Translations under genes and position numbers: made by a program
The notes under the pieces: generated by a model
The model's database searches: none
What the model was told of the DNA's origin: nothing
The model's input: only the letters and a program-made list of their open reading frames with translations
Shown here: piece by piece, positions 1 to 13,300 of the stretch
Numbering within the stretch: position 1 is the stretch's first letter
How the letters are laid out: each line of letters starts with the position of its first letter
Assembly (NCBI GenBank): GCA_945859605.1
Contig: OX243817.1
Location: 19,002,156-19,066,155, forward strand
DNA length: 64,000 bases
Direction: 5' to 3'
Origin: Lumbricus rubellus
Lineage: Eukaryota > Annelida > Clitellata > Crassiclitellata > Lumbricidae

Positions 1-95
1 CCAGCTAAGACAATACACAGCGTTGCAAAATGTAGGTCCTTAACAAGTGGAGAGACCTGTGTGGCTTACTTCCTATTATTAACACTCCAAGTTCG

Positions 96-316
96 TGGGT
101 GGGACACAGTGGTGTGGGGGTATGCTTAGTGCCTTGGAGCTGGAATGTTGCAGGTTCGAATCCGCCTCAAGCCTTCGTGTAGGGCAAGTCCTTCACTTGC
201 AATTGCTCATGCGTTCGGTGTGAAATTCCGATTCAGTGTCCACGCTGTAGTCAGGAGTGCCTCTGATGAAAAATATTGAAGGGGCACTATAACAAATGCT
301 CATACATACATACATA
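96..316 (+). mobile_element. tRNA-derived SINE (family A)
   Basis: The tRNA-like head carries an A-box region (CACAGTGGTG) and a B box (GGTTCGAATCC). A body with AAGTCCTTCACTTGCAATTGCTC follows, and the tail is GGGGCACTATAACAAATGC then CATA repeats. The same head-body-tail order recurs elsewhere in this window. It lies in an intron of the smoothelin-like gene. Confidence 0.75.
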
Positions 317-586
317 ATTACATTCATGCACATACTTATGTTATATAGGCTCAAAACTTTTCGTTTTTGTAAGCCCCAAAATGTACGAAGTCTAGCACTA
401 CCAATAAACATAAGAAAATTACCTAACCAGTAACCATGTTTCTTGTGCATAACCATATATTTCATTTGATGTTAAATGATATTTGAATAAATGACTAGGA
501 TTAGTTCTGAAGTTCTTGCAGCCTAAATTTTACTTGGACATAGTAATTCTGTCAGTTCTAATTTGAAACTGTTTCTGCGCTTTTAG

Positions 587-1582
<996 letters not shown>

Positions 1583-3644
1583 CACCACTAACAGAAAAAT
1601 TGGCAGATTGACGGAGAGAGTGAAACCTAGTGCCCTGTTTTTTTATGTTGACGTTCAATGTTTTACATCACTACTCTGAAGTCATCATACCTGAAGAAAA
1701 GAAGAATGTTGTAATTAGCCAAAAGTTCATTCTTGGCTTGGTCTGTTTTAATTTAATTTTGGACTTTCCTGTAAACCTGAACAGGTTGAAAATGGATTTT
1801 AAAGGCATTTCAGACAGACTTGTAAGGATCAGCTGATAAATTATGCAGAATCTCTCTTTATCGTAATTTGTAGATCATCTGAGACGTAAAATCTTTGAGA
1901 ACAGGATCTTGTGTAGGATACAAAGCGATACTTTTTATGCAACTGATACGTGTTGGATATGTACAGCGATCTAATGCTGTGACGTAAAAGAAATGTAAGC
2001 CTCTAAACTGGTTACGTGTTGCCATAGACGAAATTTCTTTAAACTGATGCTTGTAGAAAATAGTGTCTTGCACGGCCAGGAAATCTCCATCATTTCAAGT
2101 GAAAATGTAACTAAATCCTGTGAATGTTATCTTGTTTTTTTTGTCTCGATGTAATAATTGTGTCATTTATTTGTAAGTGAACCTTTGTACAGCATTGCAT
2201 GTAATGTCAATTATAGCTTTATTCTCAAGCAGTATTTGCTGTGACTATCTGTAAATGCATATGAATATATCAGAATAGAGTGCAATTTGCAATTATTTAA
2301 TTTAGAGTTGTTTTCGTAATATCATTATTATCTTAGTTTCGTCTTGTACAGTTAAAAGTGACTGTTGTGTTCTGTTAAAGGTGGCAAAATGTTTGTTCAA
2401 GTGTGTGTGAAAATTATGAAGGCATTCAAGGTGGAAATATTCTTTATCATGTCTTGGCTTTGGGTCCTGCAGTACTTAGTGAACTCTTGCTCTTATACAC
2501 TTGTTGAATGTAAGCAATTTGCACCCTGTACAATTCTTCATATCTTCCTTTTGAACATCATTTAAGTTTATAAAGGTTGCTGAGAAATTGAAAGACGGAA
2601 CCAACTTTTACTGTTAAAAAACATTCACTGCCCCATGGCAATGTTCTTTGACCTCAAGACTGCATTTCTGAGATGTTCTGCAGCAAGTGCTGCTCACCAA
2701 TTAGTACCATATAAAAAATGTGCTCTTTCAAAAGGTACTACATAAATACGCAGAAAGAAAACATTCTGGGCACACGTGGAATCTCAAGAGTGAGAGATTT
2801 GCCTGTAGGAATCAATATTGCACCACCACCACATAATTTTAATGTAGCACGCCTCATACTCTTGTTGTTGGTTCTGTGCAAAAAATGTTGAAGCCGTGCT
2901 CATTTAGGTTACAGCTATGCCTGCAGGCTCTGTCAGGCAGGCTGCACTCTAAAACTGCCATATTGCTGCAGCAGGCATGGTGGACTCTCTCTAGGCAGTG
3001 GCAATTTAATAGCCTGTCATTATCATACAGTGTAGTCATGGTACATGTGCCAATATTATACAGTAAACCGACAGACATTATTTAATGACTACTGAATATT
3101 ACTATGAAAATATGCAGCTTGCACAAAGCCAGGACAAAAGCAGTGAAGTTGCTAGCACTTCATAACCACAGGAGATTCTTGGGTTAACCCAAGAGTCTAT
3201 CTACTTCAGTATCATAAACAACAGAGATTTTTATACACCAATATTTGTTTTGGATTCTTATCCAATTAGATTTCCTTAGACACACAGACTTTTGTGAAGT
3301 TCATAAAATCCAGCCAAACAAGCTCATTAATCAATTAATCATTAATCAATTAATCATTAATCATTAATCAATTAATCATTAATCCATTAATCAATTAATC
3401 ATTAATCAATCATAATCTTTTACGTCTTTTAATCTTCACTTAACGTTCATTCCATTGCCAATGCTTTAGACCATACCAATTGAAGGCCACACAGATTGCT
3501 AACGGCTTCCAAAAAAATGTTTCACCAAGTCATTCAAACCTCACGTCAGTAATCATTATCATGTAGATTGGCCAACATGAACAGAAGAGATAGAAGACGG
3601 AACAACGCAACCCTGCCAAACGAGTCCACCCGCCCGCAGCATCT
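1583..3644. other. Smoothelin-like 3' UTR and convergent intergenic spacer
   Basis: No coding region is supportable. The left part is probably the 3' UTR of the smoothelin-like gene, because the next gene is on the opposite strand and convergent. I see no unambiguous polyadenylation site. The stretch is A+T-rich and contains a short tandem repeat at 3325-3410. Confidence 0.5.
3325..3410. repeat. ATTAATCA minisatellite
   Basis: Tandem copies of an imperfect ATTAATCA unit, about 85 bp, in the spacer downstream of both flanking genes. Confidence 0.8.
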
Positions 3645-3968
3645 CTAGCCATCCTCCGAGTCGGAGAACAGCATCTTGCCGCGATGGTTAAAGCCGTAGA
3701 ACGAGGCGCGCACGTTAATTGTGTCCCAAGTCCTGTTTTCCATGTCGGCAACCGCTCGAATCTCGCGGAAGTGGCCTACAACGCGGACGATGCCAACGCA
3801 GGCGAGCAGCAGTCCGACAATTGTCTGCAAGAGAATGTCGATCGGTAGCGTCGTGAACTCCTGCTCGGTGAGTCGGAGGTAGGCTCGGTGTTGCGCGGCG
3901 GAGTAAGCTGCATGAAAGAGGGCGAGAAGTCCGACGGTAACGAAGAATTTGTCGACTGAAGATCCCAT
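3645..3968 (-). CDS. MMGT1: Membrane magnesium transporter 1 / ER membrane protein complex subunit 5
   Basis: A complete 107-residue protein, starting with ATG at 3968 (MGSSVDKFFV) and ending at TAG. Family features are clear: GLLALFHAAYSAAQHR in the first membrane segment (about residues 8-27), RLTEQE, LPIDILLQT leading into the second membrane segment (about 41-64), and the C-terminal SFYGFNHRGKMLF. EMC5 is a core membrane subunit of the ER membrane protein complex, which inserts tail-anchored and multipass proteins; MMGT1 has also been described as a magnesium transporter. An upstream in-frame TTG could add 20 residues, but the ATG at 3968 gives the N-terminus the family expects. The coding region has no intron. 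The protein is about 24 residues shorter at the C-terminus than vertebrate homologues. A CCTTCCAG acceptor-like site just upstream would allow an intron in the 5' UTR. Confidence 0.93.
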   Translation of the reverse strand: MGSSVDKFFVTVGLLALFHAAYSAAQHRAYLRLTEQEFTTLPIDILLQTIVGLLLACVGIVRVVGHFREIRAVADMENRTWDTINVRASFYGFNHRGKMLFSDSEDG

Positions 3969-5730
3969 GGTAGTTCGGTGGCAAATCGTCGCGGGCTTTC
4001 TGACTGGAAGGTTACAAAATACAAACACGGAAATTTATTACTTCGTCAATTTATAATAATTAATATCATCTATTCTAATTAGTTCAATCAATCAATCAAA
4101 TATTTTTATTTTGCAACCAAAGTAAACATGAAAGGTTCACACATCTTGCACATTGGTAACAAAAAAGGGAGGCCCTAAAGGGATAAAATAATCCTGTTGT
4201 CGGGATTGCTGGAAAACCATATATCAATTTTAAAAATACTATGTCCGTCTTTAGGTTCCAGGAATGCTAGTCTTAGTTTTAGTCAATAATTATCAGAAAC
4301 TAAGGACATAATAATGAACTAGTCTTCACAGAAACCCTTTAAAATAGTTTGTATTAAAATGTCTTCTGGAAAGCAATGGAGAACACTGTCCTGGTGTCAA
4401 AATTATATGCAGGTGCCATTTCTTTATACACAGCCAAAATTGGCACAGAACTGTAAAGCTGCTTATGGAATTCTCGTGCAATTCTATATAACACTCTGGT
4501 TTAGATTGAAATATCGGGGTCAACCTGAATACCGAAACCCGAAAACGTTGAAAATACACAAAAGCCCGAATTCCCGAAAACAGTTTGATAGAAAGCGGCC
4601 GAATTCTCGAAAACTATTCAGAGTTAAATTAAATACATGACACAAAGGTCCAGTTAGTACTGTTGATAACGCAGTTTGGTATCTAAAAGTCATTTGGCTA
4701 TCTGAAAATCGATTTCGTTAATCCGGCCAAAGTTCAGGGATTCGGGTATGGGGGTAGCACCAGAAATATAAATCGTAAGGTTAATTCTTTCTTTTAACTT
4801 CTCTAAGAGTAACCATGAAAATGGAAGATGCTGTGACAGTAATACACATATTCTCTTCCATTCAAAACAAATTCTGTTAACAATAGCAGATCCTAATGAA
4901 AAACCATTACCCAACCATGCATGCGTCAATAAACGGCACTAAACAGCATTTAGTACATCCATAGTGGACGCAACGCTGGCGCAGACACGCTATATAAAAC
5001 AACGATACTACTAATAAAACTTACAGATCCAGAAGTCTCGTTATCAAGACTGTAAAGAACAGAATGTCTTCGCACCTTATATTTAAATTAATTTACTCTC
5101 TAACTGTAGACTTTTCTGATAATTTTAATAAATCCACCTGCACATTACAAGGCCATTTTTATCCTTCATGCAGCGGATTATATATAGTTACACAAATGAT
5201 GCAACACTACATACTAATTGACAGTAATTGTAAAGTAGTTCATATGCAGCTGAATGACTGCATCGGTAAAGTCTTAACAATATTAAAATACAACTTTTAA
5301 GAAATTTAAAAATTAAACGATTTCTATAAAACGTACAGAATCGTAAAACTGCAGAGCTCTAACCTACGGTCACTTCGGTTTTACGTCACTGAGTGGAGAC
5401 AACTCTATATATCGTCTGCGTCATTAGTTATGGGTCAAACTCCGCTCTGGACAAAGATAACTAGCGCAATCGTTGGCCGCCCAAACAGTTATTATACCTA
5501 AGTGGTTGATACCAACGACCTTATATCGATGGTCTTTCAAAAGATTTTAACAAGCAAATTCTTTGGTCTTTCCTTACCAACAAGAATCGTATCCGTCCGT
5601 ATTCCGTAATTCTTCATAAGCTTGTCCGTTTCCCGTAGATATTTTGTTCTATGTTTTTTCTGCTATTTACTTTATGTAATTCTGAAATGACTGCCTTTAC
5701 ACTTTATTAGGCTTGTTTGCTAGTTGGTTA
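3969..5730. other. Intergenic spacer upstream of MMGT1
   Basis: This contains the presumed MMGT1 promoter and 5' UTR just above 3968. The rest is A+T-rich sequence with scattered short open frames that have no recognisable domain, conserved motif or splice context. I see no gene here. Confidence 0.5.
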
Positions 5731-6575
5731 GGGGAGATAGGTACCGAAATAACCACGTACTGAAATAACCAACGAGTTTTTGTCTCTTTAGCGCTTCCGT
5801 ATTCGGCTCTAATAATCTTGATGTGTGTTCTTTGTTGACATACTTTAGTTGTAACCAATTTCGACATCAAAACATAGTGGAAGAAAAATTTTATAGCGCT
5901 TTTTGTTTTTCCGCTGTCAATTGTAATTTTTAGGCTTTTAAATTTTTAAATTTTTGAGGCGGATATTTTAAGAGTATGTTGCTGCAAATTTGTAATTGCA
6001 ACCATTAATGATCAATATAATCATATGACTATTAATGATATCCAAATTTCGCGCATAATATCGAGTTTTGTAATTTAATTTTAAATGGTGCTTGTCGTAC
6101 TGAAATAACCAGGTTTTGTGGTACCGAAATAACCGGTTATTTCGGTACCGCTGGTTATTTCAGTACAATTTTGACTATTATATACTTCAGCACAACTTAA
6201 ACTTAGGACTTGAACTCCTATAAATATATGTTTGCATTGTAATATCTTTATGTAGTTATAGCAGTATACATAATTATATAAGATAGACTTTGTCTATTAA
6301 ATCTAGACTAAACAAAGGCTGTCTTGCTAAGCATCAAAATAATCAACCACCTTAATCATCCTTTGCTATCATGCACTAACAGCTTTCAACTTAACAGATA
6401 TCATGGACCAACAGCTTTCAACTTCAACAGCTATCATGGATCAAAAGCCTTCAATATGGATAGATATCATGAATCAACAGCCTTCAGCATCATGCTGTTA
6501 ACGCTAAAGTCTGTTGCTGCATGTCTGCATTATTATTATTTTATTATTTTATTTTTATTATTATTAAACGAATAA

Positions 6576-6614
<39 letters not shown>

Positions 6615-7885
6615 CATCATCATCATCATCATCATGCAGACATGCACTAACTGCATTTAACATTAACATATATGGATCAACATCCACGGCTATCATGCAC
6701 AACAGCCCATGACATCAACAGAATGATATCATGAATCAACAGCCTTCAACATCCATTACTGGCAGTAACTCCTGACCTTGTACGGCCTTACCTATAAAGC
6801 TGGAATACAAAAGATTTCAGTTAGTCATGGTAAAAGAATAATCCTGTCAAAGAATCTTGCCACAATGAGCGAAATGAATGCCTTGCTTAGAAACAAAAGA
6901 TTGAAGAAAGAAAAATACAAGGCTTTCAAATAGCCTAAAGCCAAGGCACCATGAAGGAAAAGACAAAATGCAAGCTAGTTATGAATGATGTAGAAACTTC
7001 TGATGAAAGTGTCCAGGAAAGTTATGAAGAAGGATTCCAAGTAGCCTACAGAACTTATGCCCGGACATCTATGACGATGACATTGAATTTGACACAGACA
7101 CTGTGAAGGTTGGAGATTGGTGTTCTAATGATTCGCTGACTCAAAGTGTGTTACACTGGAAAAATGATATCCATAAATCATTGCAAGGTCACAGCAGATT
7201 TTTTGCAATTTATGTTTAGAAGCAATCACAATGAAAATGCAGAATTTCCAGAAAAGACCAATATGAGGCAGATCGTGATCAAATATTTGTCAAGCTAGAT
7301 CCTTCCAAGCAATCTACAAAAGATTCTAAGCATCAAAATGTCTATTTACAAATCCCATTTGACTTTAGCACCTATAGTTGAGTAAATAATTTGAGATAAT
7401 AAGCAGCTGCTATGATTCTCGCGATGCATCAACAAACCCTTAACTGACTGACCTATCTGTAAAACGTTTAAATTTCTCAATTATTTCAGTATTTCGGTTA
7501 CACCTGATATGAAAAAAATTGTTATGCCTATTTCAATATTTCTATTCTGTTTTAGAGAATATAAAATAATTGAAATCATTTTAAAGTGGATTTTTTTAAC
7601 TTGGATGTACCGAAATAACCAGTGGTTATTTCAGTACAACCCCTGGTTATTTCAGTACCCAATGAGGTACTGAAATAACCATTAAAAAATATAGAGGTGC
7701 ACATAAAATTTTCATTTTTTTAGGTTTTCCGTGAATGCTATAAATGTTATCTATTGTAAATATAGTGGCTATACAAATATTTTATTAGTTCCTTACATTG
7801 AGTTCTAGTTTGAATTTGACACAATACAGTTATAGCACTTTTCCCAAAAAGTCAAAAAACTGGTTATTTCGGTACCTATCTCCCC
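5731..7885. mobile_element. 2.15 kb TIR DNA transposon with internal iterated terminal motif
   Basis: The ends are perfect 25-bp inverted repeats starting GGGGAGATAGGTACC, flanked by a TA dinucleotide on both sides (5729-5730 and 7886-7887). The terminal motif GTACYGAAATAACC recurs in both orientations near each end (5741-5770, 6098-6170, 7609-7684), including a perfect 30-bp palindrome at 6120-6149. The interior has broken coding sequence, for example around 6950-7330, with an FPEKTNM-like stretch after shifting frame. This looks like a decayed transposase, but I cannot place it in a superfamily. A TA duplication fits Tc1/mariner or ISL2EU-type elements. TAT trinucleotide and ATG microsatellites interrupt it at 6520-6635. 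Confidence 0.8.
6530..6635. repeat. ATT/AAT and ATC trinucleotide microsatellites
   Basis: Adjacent runs of TTATTATTATT, AATAATAAT and CATCATCAT lie inside the TIR element. Confidence 0.85.
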
Positions 7886-8803
7886 TATGTATATATATAT
7901 TCATTGTTTCTCATAACTGGTCTCAATCAACCAATCAAAATTTGTATAGGCCTAGTGCCCCTTCAAGGTATCTACTCAGAGGTCCTCCTGGCTGAGATCA
8001 AGGGAAAAAGTCTTCAACAGTACTGTTTGTGAAATTGAGAACAGCTTGGGAGGTGTCGCATAGTCAAGGGAAGTACTCCAGGTTGTTGGACCAACCACAG
8101 AGAATGAACGCCTCTGCATTGTTGCAGAGCAAGTGAAAGGAACCATAAAGTCATAATGGACAGCAGTGTGTTTGCAGGCCGCTCATTAAAGTATATACTT
8201 ACTTACTTTTATGTAAGCTTGTCCAATTTCTGCAGATATTTTGTCCTATATTATGCTTGTCCGTTTTCATGGTGGTGACTTACCAGTGGGTGTCCTCCGG
8301 GAACTATGTAAAGGAAGTGTAAGTGACCCGTCACAAACTATGCTTATTAATTCGTGTTTGTCCCAGATAAAAAAAATTTCTGGTTGTTTAATGCGATCAA
8401 TGATTTTTACACTATGACAACCACAAGTTGCTATGGCAACAGCTAATCCAGGCACAATCAGCATCTTTTTAGATTTAGTCTTTTACATGTCATAAATCAC
8501 ACAGAAGCATCTGAAACACAAAAAGTTCAGCCAACGCTGATAATATATTCAGCATGAAACAAAAGTAGAAACAAAAACAATATCACACATGTTTCGTACG
8601 GTCGTACCAGGGTGTTAAATAACATACATGTCAACCCAACCAACTCGCCTGGAGTACAGTCATTCATTAGTGTTTAATACAAGTCGTTAGCCAATGAATG
8701 TCAGCAAATGTCGAAATCCACTGGCTGAAACTACTTCAGGAAGTAACGCTCTGCCAGACATTTGCAAATTCGTTGAGTGCTAAATATTTAGCTTCATAGA
8801 GCT
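7886..8803. other. Spacer between TIR element and CCDC180 3' end
   Basis: No gene is visible. It contains a fragment around 8095-8200 resembling repeat tails elsewhere in the window, and presumably the 3' UTR of CCDC180 next to 8804. Confidence 0.45.
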
Positions 8804-10283
8804 TCATTCGTAGAGCTGCTTGACTTTTTCCACCGCCGTTTTCCACTTCTCCACCCAGCGTTCTTCGGCCGTCGTTCGCTTCCCTGCATCGTCTTTGATC
8901 ATCGTCAACGTCGTTAAGATGTAGCTCTTGTATTCCTGCAAATAATTAGCAAAAACACTTACATAAAATAAACAATAAAAAATAAGTAAAAAGTTGACAG
9001 TCTTGCTTCATAATCAACATAGGCGTACGGGAGATTTCAGCAGTGGAGGGTCAAAGATTTTACTTCTGCCCGAAAAATAAATCTCGTGGTGGAAAATACT
9101 ATTTTTCCCAGACAAAAAAGTAGAAATATATCGTGAAAAATACAATTTTTTTCGTAAATTTCCCTGGTCTGCTTGCCCGACAAAAACAGACTTGCCCAAA
9201 ATTTCGGGGGGGGGGGCATTTGCCCCCTCTGGACCCCCGCCTCGTACGCCTATGATAATCAACCTTTAAATTACACCTCATTCTACAAGCGAAACACAAC
9301 AAAACTGAATGGTTAAGAGTAGATTAGGCAGGCCAAGGGTAAATTGGGCAATATGTAAAATGGCCTGCCATGACCTATGGTAGTGCCCCCACTGTACGAA
9401 ACTCTGGCGTTGCCATTAAAACACGTTTGACCACACCTCATAAGCTGCATCCCTCTTGCTGATCGTGGCAGTGTGACCAAGCGTTGTCTTTGCAGTTGTC
9501 ACCGATGCTGTCGTCTTCAATTCTCCCGATCCCTTCTTCACTTTCTTTGACACGTCAGATGCTAATGATGATGATTCTCCCAATCCCTTCTTCGACATGT
9601 CAGATGCTAATGATGATGATGACATTGTTGGCTCTGAGATTATTATCTCCTGGGTTGGAATTCCTACAAGAACAAAGTTATATAAACTAAATCAACTATC
9701 AAATTTTTCTTATGCTACATGTAAGGGCTAACAGCTGGCAGCCAAGGCAACAAATTCAATATGGATGCTATATGCTGATATTTAAACATCTTTGATCTGG
9801 TTTGAGTCATCTGTTGTTGTTAAAACACTCTTAGTCTAGTGATGCCAATAAAAAGTGAATAACAATATAATCCAATTGGATTAAGTTAGTCTTTATGGAA
9901 AAATACTTGAAAAGCACTTAAAGCAGGAAAGGTAACTAAAATGGTAAGCTCTTGCACATACAAAGATAGCTAGCCAACACAGTTTCGTTCAGTTTTACAG
10001 TTGACACTATGGTCGCAGTTCTTCACGAACTTCAGATTATATATAATTTATAGCTGTCACATACCTGGCCAAGTATTTGTACCACGTGTCACTTCTACCA
10101 GTGAAACTGTTGCTTCCAGTGCTTTTCCATCCTTGTGGCGCCGTATCAGTTCACTGGTTGGAAGTTTGATTACTGCCTGACCTATACGATATACAGACAT
10201 GCACACACATATAGGGCCTACACACAAATACACACAAACACATGTACACACAAACATACACACACAAATGCACACACACAAAT

Positions 10284-10315
<32 letters not shown>

Positions 10316-13300
10316 CACACACAAACATTACGCAATATGCAATTTCAACTTTTGAACTTATTATGTTTGAATGAAATTCAAAAGAGAATTGGGTATGGAT
10401 GGAGGAGGGATTTTACTGTAAACTTGTCTCATAGTTCTGTTAATTCAAGTGATTATATTTCTTGTGGGGCTACTGGAGTGTGGTTGTGTAGGGGTATGTT
10501 CGGTGCTTTGGAGCCGGAAGGCTGCTGGTTTGAATCCACCTCAAGCAGCCGCATAGGGATCCTGAGCAAAGTCCTTCACTCGCAGTTGCTCATGAGCTTT
10601 GGCATAAACTCCGATTCAGTGTCTGTGTTGTAGTAGGGAGTGCTTCTGAGTAGCTTCTTTAAAGGGCTCTATAACAAGTACTCATACATACATGTACAAC
10701 ATAACAAACTGCTCCAGAGAAAACAGACTTTCTTGTAAGCATCACAGACAGCATTGACCATGGGCTTCACATTTTCGAACCATTTACGTGGTAATATCAG
10801 AATTTCAATTCTAATGACTAATCTGGACAATATATTATATAAAATGAGATTCCAGCTTGTGAGAGGGCTTCTAAAACACTTATTACAGGCTGCATCATCA
10901 AAAACCAGCGCATTGTGTGGTCATTGTGTTGTCTACTCTTACGGATAACCCTTTTGACTCAGTGCAGCGCTCGTGAATAAGCCGGTGCCCTGCGCTTGGC
11001 TTCCTAGAGGCGCTTTAGAAATCAGGAGTTTACGATTACGAAAAAAATTTGAAACGACAACAACATCATTATAATAACAATGACTATAAAATTTTCTTAG
11101 GTGCAACTGAACAAAGTGTGAGAAGAAGAAGTGTGTCTTACGTCCAGACATCACTTCATCAATCACCAACATGTTGTCAAACTGAACAAAAAGGTTCTCG
11201 CTTGTTCTGGCCAACTCCTGAAGAAATGACTCGACGTTTCTTTGAACGATGTCCTACACATGACAAACAATCACACATGCAACTGCATCACACACACATT
11301 GCTCAGTTCCTTATACAAATTAGTTGATCACCATTCTTTCAATTAGGATTGGGTCAGAGCAGGCACCCCCTCTACTGTGGCAAAATACAGACACTTTATT
11401 TGACTTGTAAAGAACAGTGACTAAGCAGAACCTTTTATGATAATAAAGTGAACGTTTTGTATTCTAGTGCATTTACAGAGGGCTTCTAGGAGGTGAACCA
11501 TACAGAGGTGCTCCCAGTGTGCAAGGCCATACGAGAAGAAAATAGGTTTGAGAAAAGCAAGGAAAAAGGATGGGTTACCAGCAAGAATGTGTGTGTGGTC
11601 TGCAGAGATAAATATAATTTGTGTTAGAGTCAGATGTCTGATGACAAAATGGTAATGTAGTTCTTCCTAATAGGCTCCAACCAGAAGCAAAAATATACCC
11701 CTACAACACCACGCTGTGGGACTCAGTAGTGTAGAGGTATGTTCAATGCCTTGTAGCTGGAAGGTTGTGGGTTCGAATCCACTTCATGTAGGGACCCTGA
11801 GCAAGTCCTTCACTCGCAACTGCTCATGTGCTTCGGCGTGAAACTCCGATTCATTGCATGCGCTGTAATCAGGAGCGCCTTCAGGGCTTAAAGTGTGGCA
11901 GGACGGTCATTGACGGCGTACTGGCACTTATTTTCAAATCTCTATGCCGTCCTGCCAATTATTTGGCCATCACACCTGAAAATGTAAGGGGCGTCCTGGC
12001 ACTTCTTTAGGAAAGCTAAGGGGCGTCCAGGCACTTCTTTTTCTACACTTTTAGCACTGAGTGCCTGTGAGTACCTTGAGCGACTGAGCGTGCTGATCGA
12101 CGGCTGAGATGGATGCCTGCTGTCGTTCCAGCTCCCTCTGGCAGAGATCGTCCAGCTGATCCAGCTTCTGAGGATGGCCGAGCGAAGGACGCAGATCTTG
12201 CTCATGTGACTCCTACGCAAAACAAAGCAACAATTAATTAACGGAGAATCCAAATCACTAAACAACACATACATAAGAAAGGAATAACTGCCATGCACTC
12301 GATGAGTTTTCTTGAGGAGGTACTACTACCCGGGTACTACTACCCGGGTACATAAATGAACACATAATTAGAAATACTAAAAAGTACACTGGAAATTTTT
12401 AAAAACACTAGAACAGTGGTTCCCAAAGTGGTGGTCCGCGGACCGGCACCGGTCCGCGGAGGTATGATCGCCGGTCCGCGGAGAAGAGTTAAAAAAATAA
12501 TAAACTAATTAATTATTAGTTTATTTGTTTGAAATTGTGAAATTATTCGAATTGTTGTCCAAAATTTATTCAAATTTCTGTCTTGATATTTAAAAATTTG
12601 AAATAAATCAGCGCCACTTATTTTGACTTGCCAGATGGCGAATTCAAAAATTTAAATTTATTCTAAATTTACTAGGCGTTGATGACTGCAGTCGGCTTAA
12701 TTATGTTGATCGTCGCCATTAAGGCCTAAGTTAACGGTCCGCGAGCTTCACGAAAAATTATTGCCGGTCCGCAGCCTACTGAAGTTTGGGAACCACTGCA
12801 CTAGAACATACAGTAGAAATACAAACCAGTACCGGTAATACAGCGCAGATCCATTTAAACATGATCACTGGGCATCAAAGTTATGATGACCATAACATGT
12901 TAACAAACTGCAAGTTAACAGAGCTATACTGCAATACAGTAGTGTCTGATTGACATCTTAGTGTGGCTACAAAACTCAATAAAAATACGAAGGCACTTGC
13001 ACTTTAACTGCAATCAGACGATTTTGTCCCAATTACACTCTCAGCTGTTGATCAGTAAATAGGATTGAAAAGTTTGTTGCAAACGCTATGAAAGCATTAA
13101 ATCTCACCATCAGCCGATGTCTGTCTTCAGCTTTTCCAGCGAATTCCTCTTCTGCTTTGTTCAGTTCCTTCTGGAGTTGCTTGAGAGCAGCGTGCTCGAG
13201 GCTGTTCAGTATGACTGGAGGAACACGGCCGGCCATTGTCTCCAGGTGTGACAACTGCTGACGAAACTCTGTTTACATACATATAATATATATATATATA

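Noticed and set aside
12325..12352. Two copies of GTACTACTACCCGG containing ACCCGGGT
   Set aside because: A short direct repeat in an intron with a palindromic core; too short to support an element or binding site.
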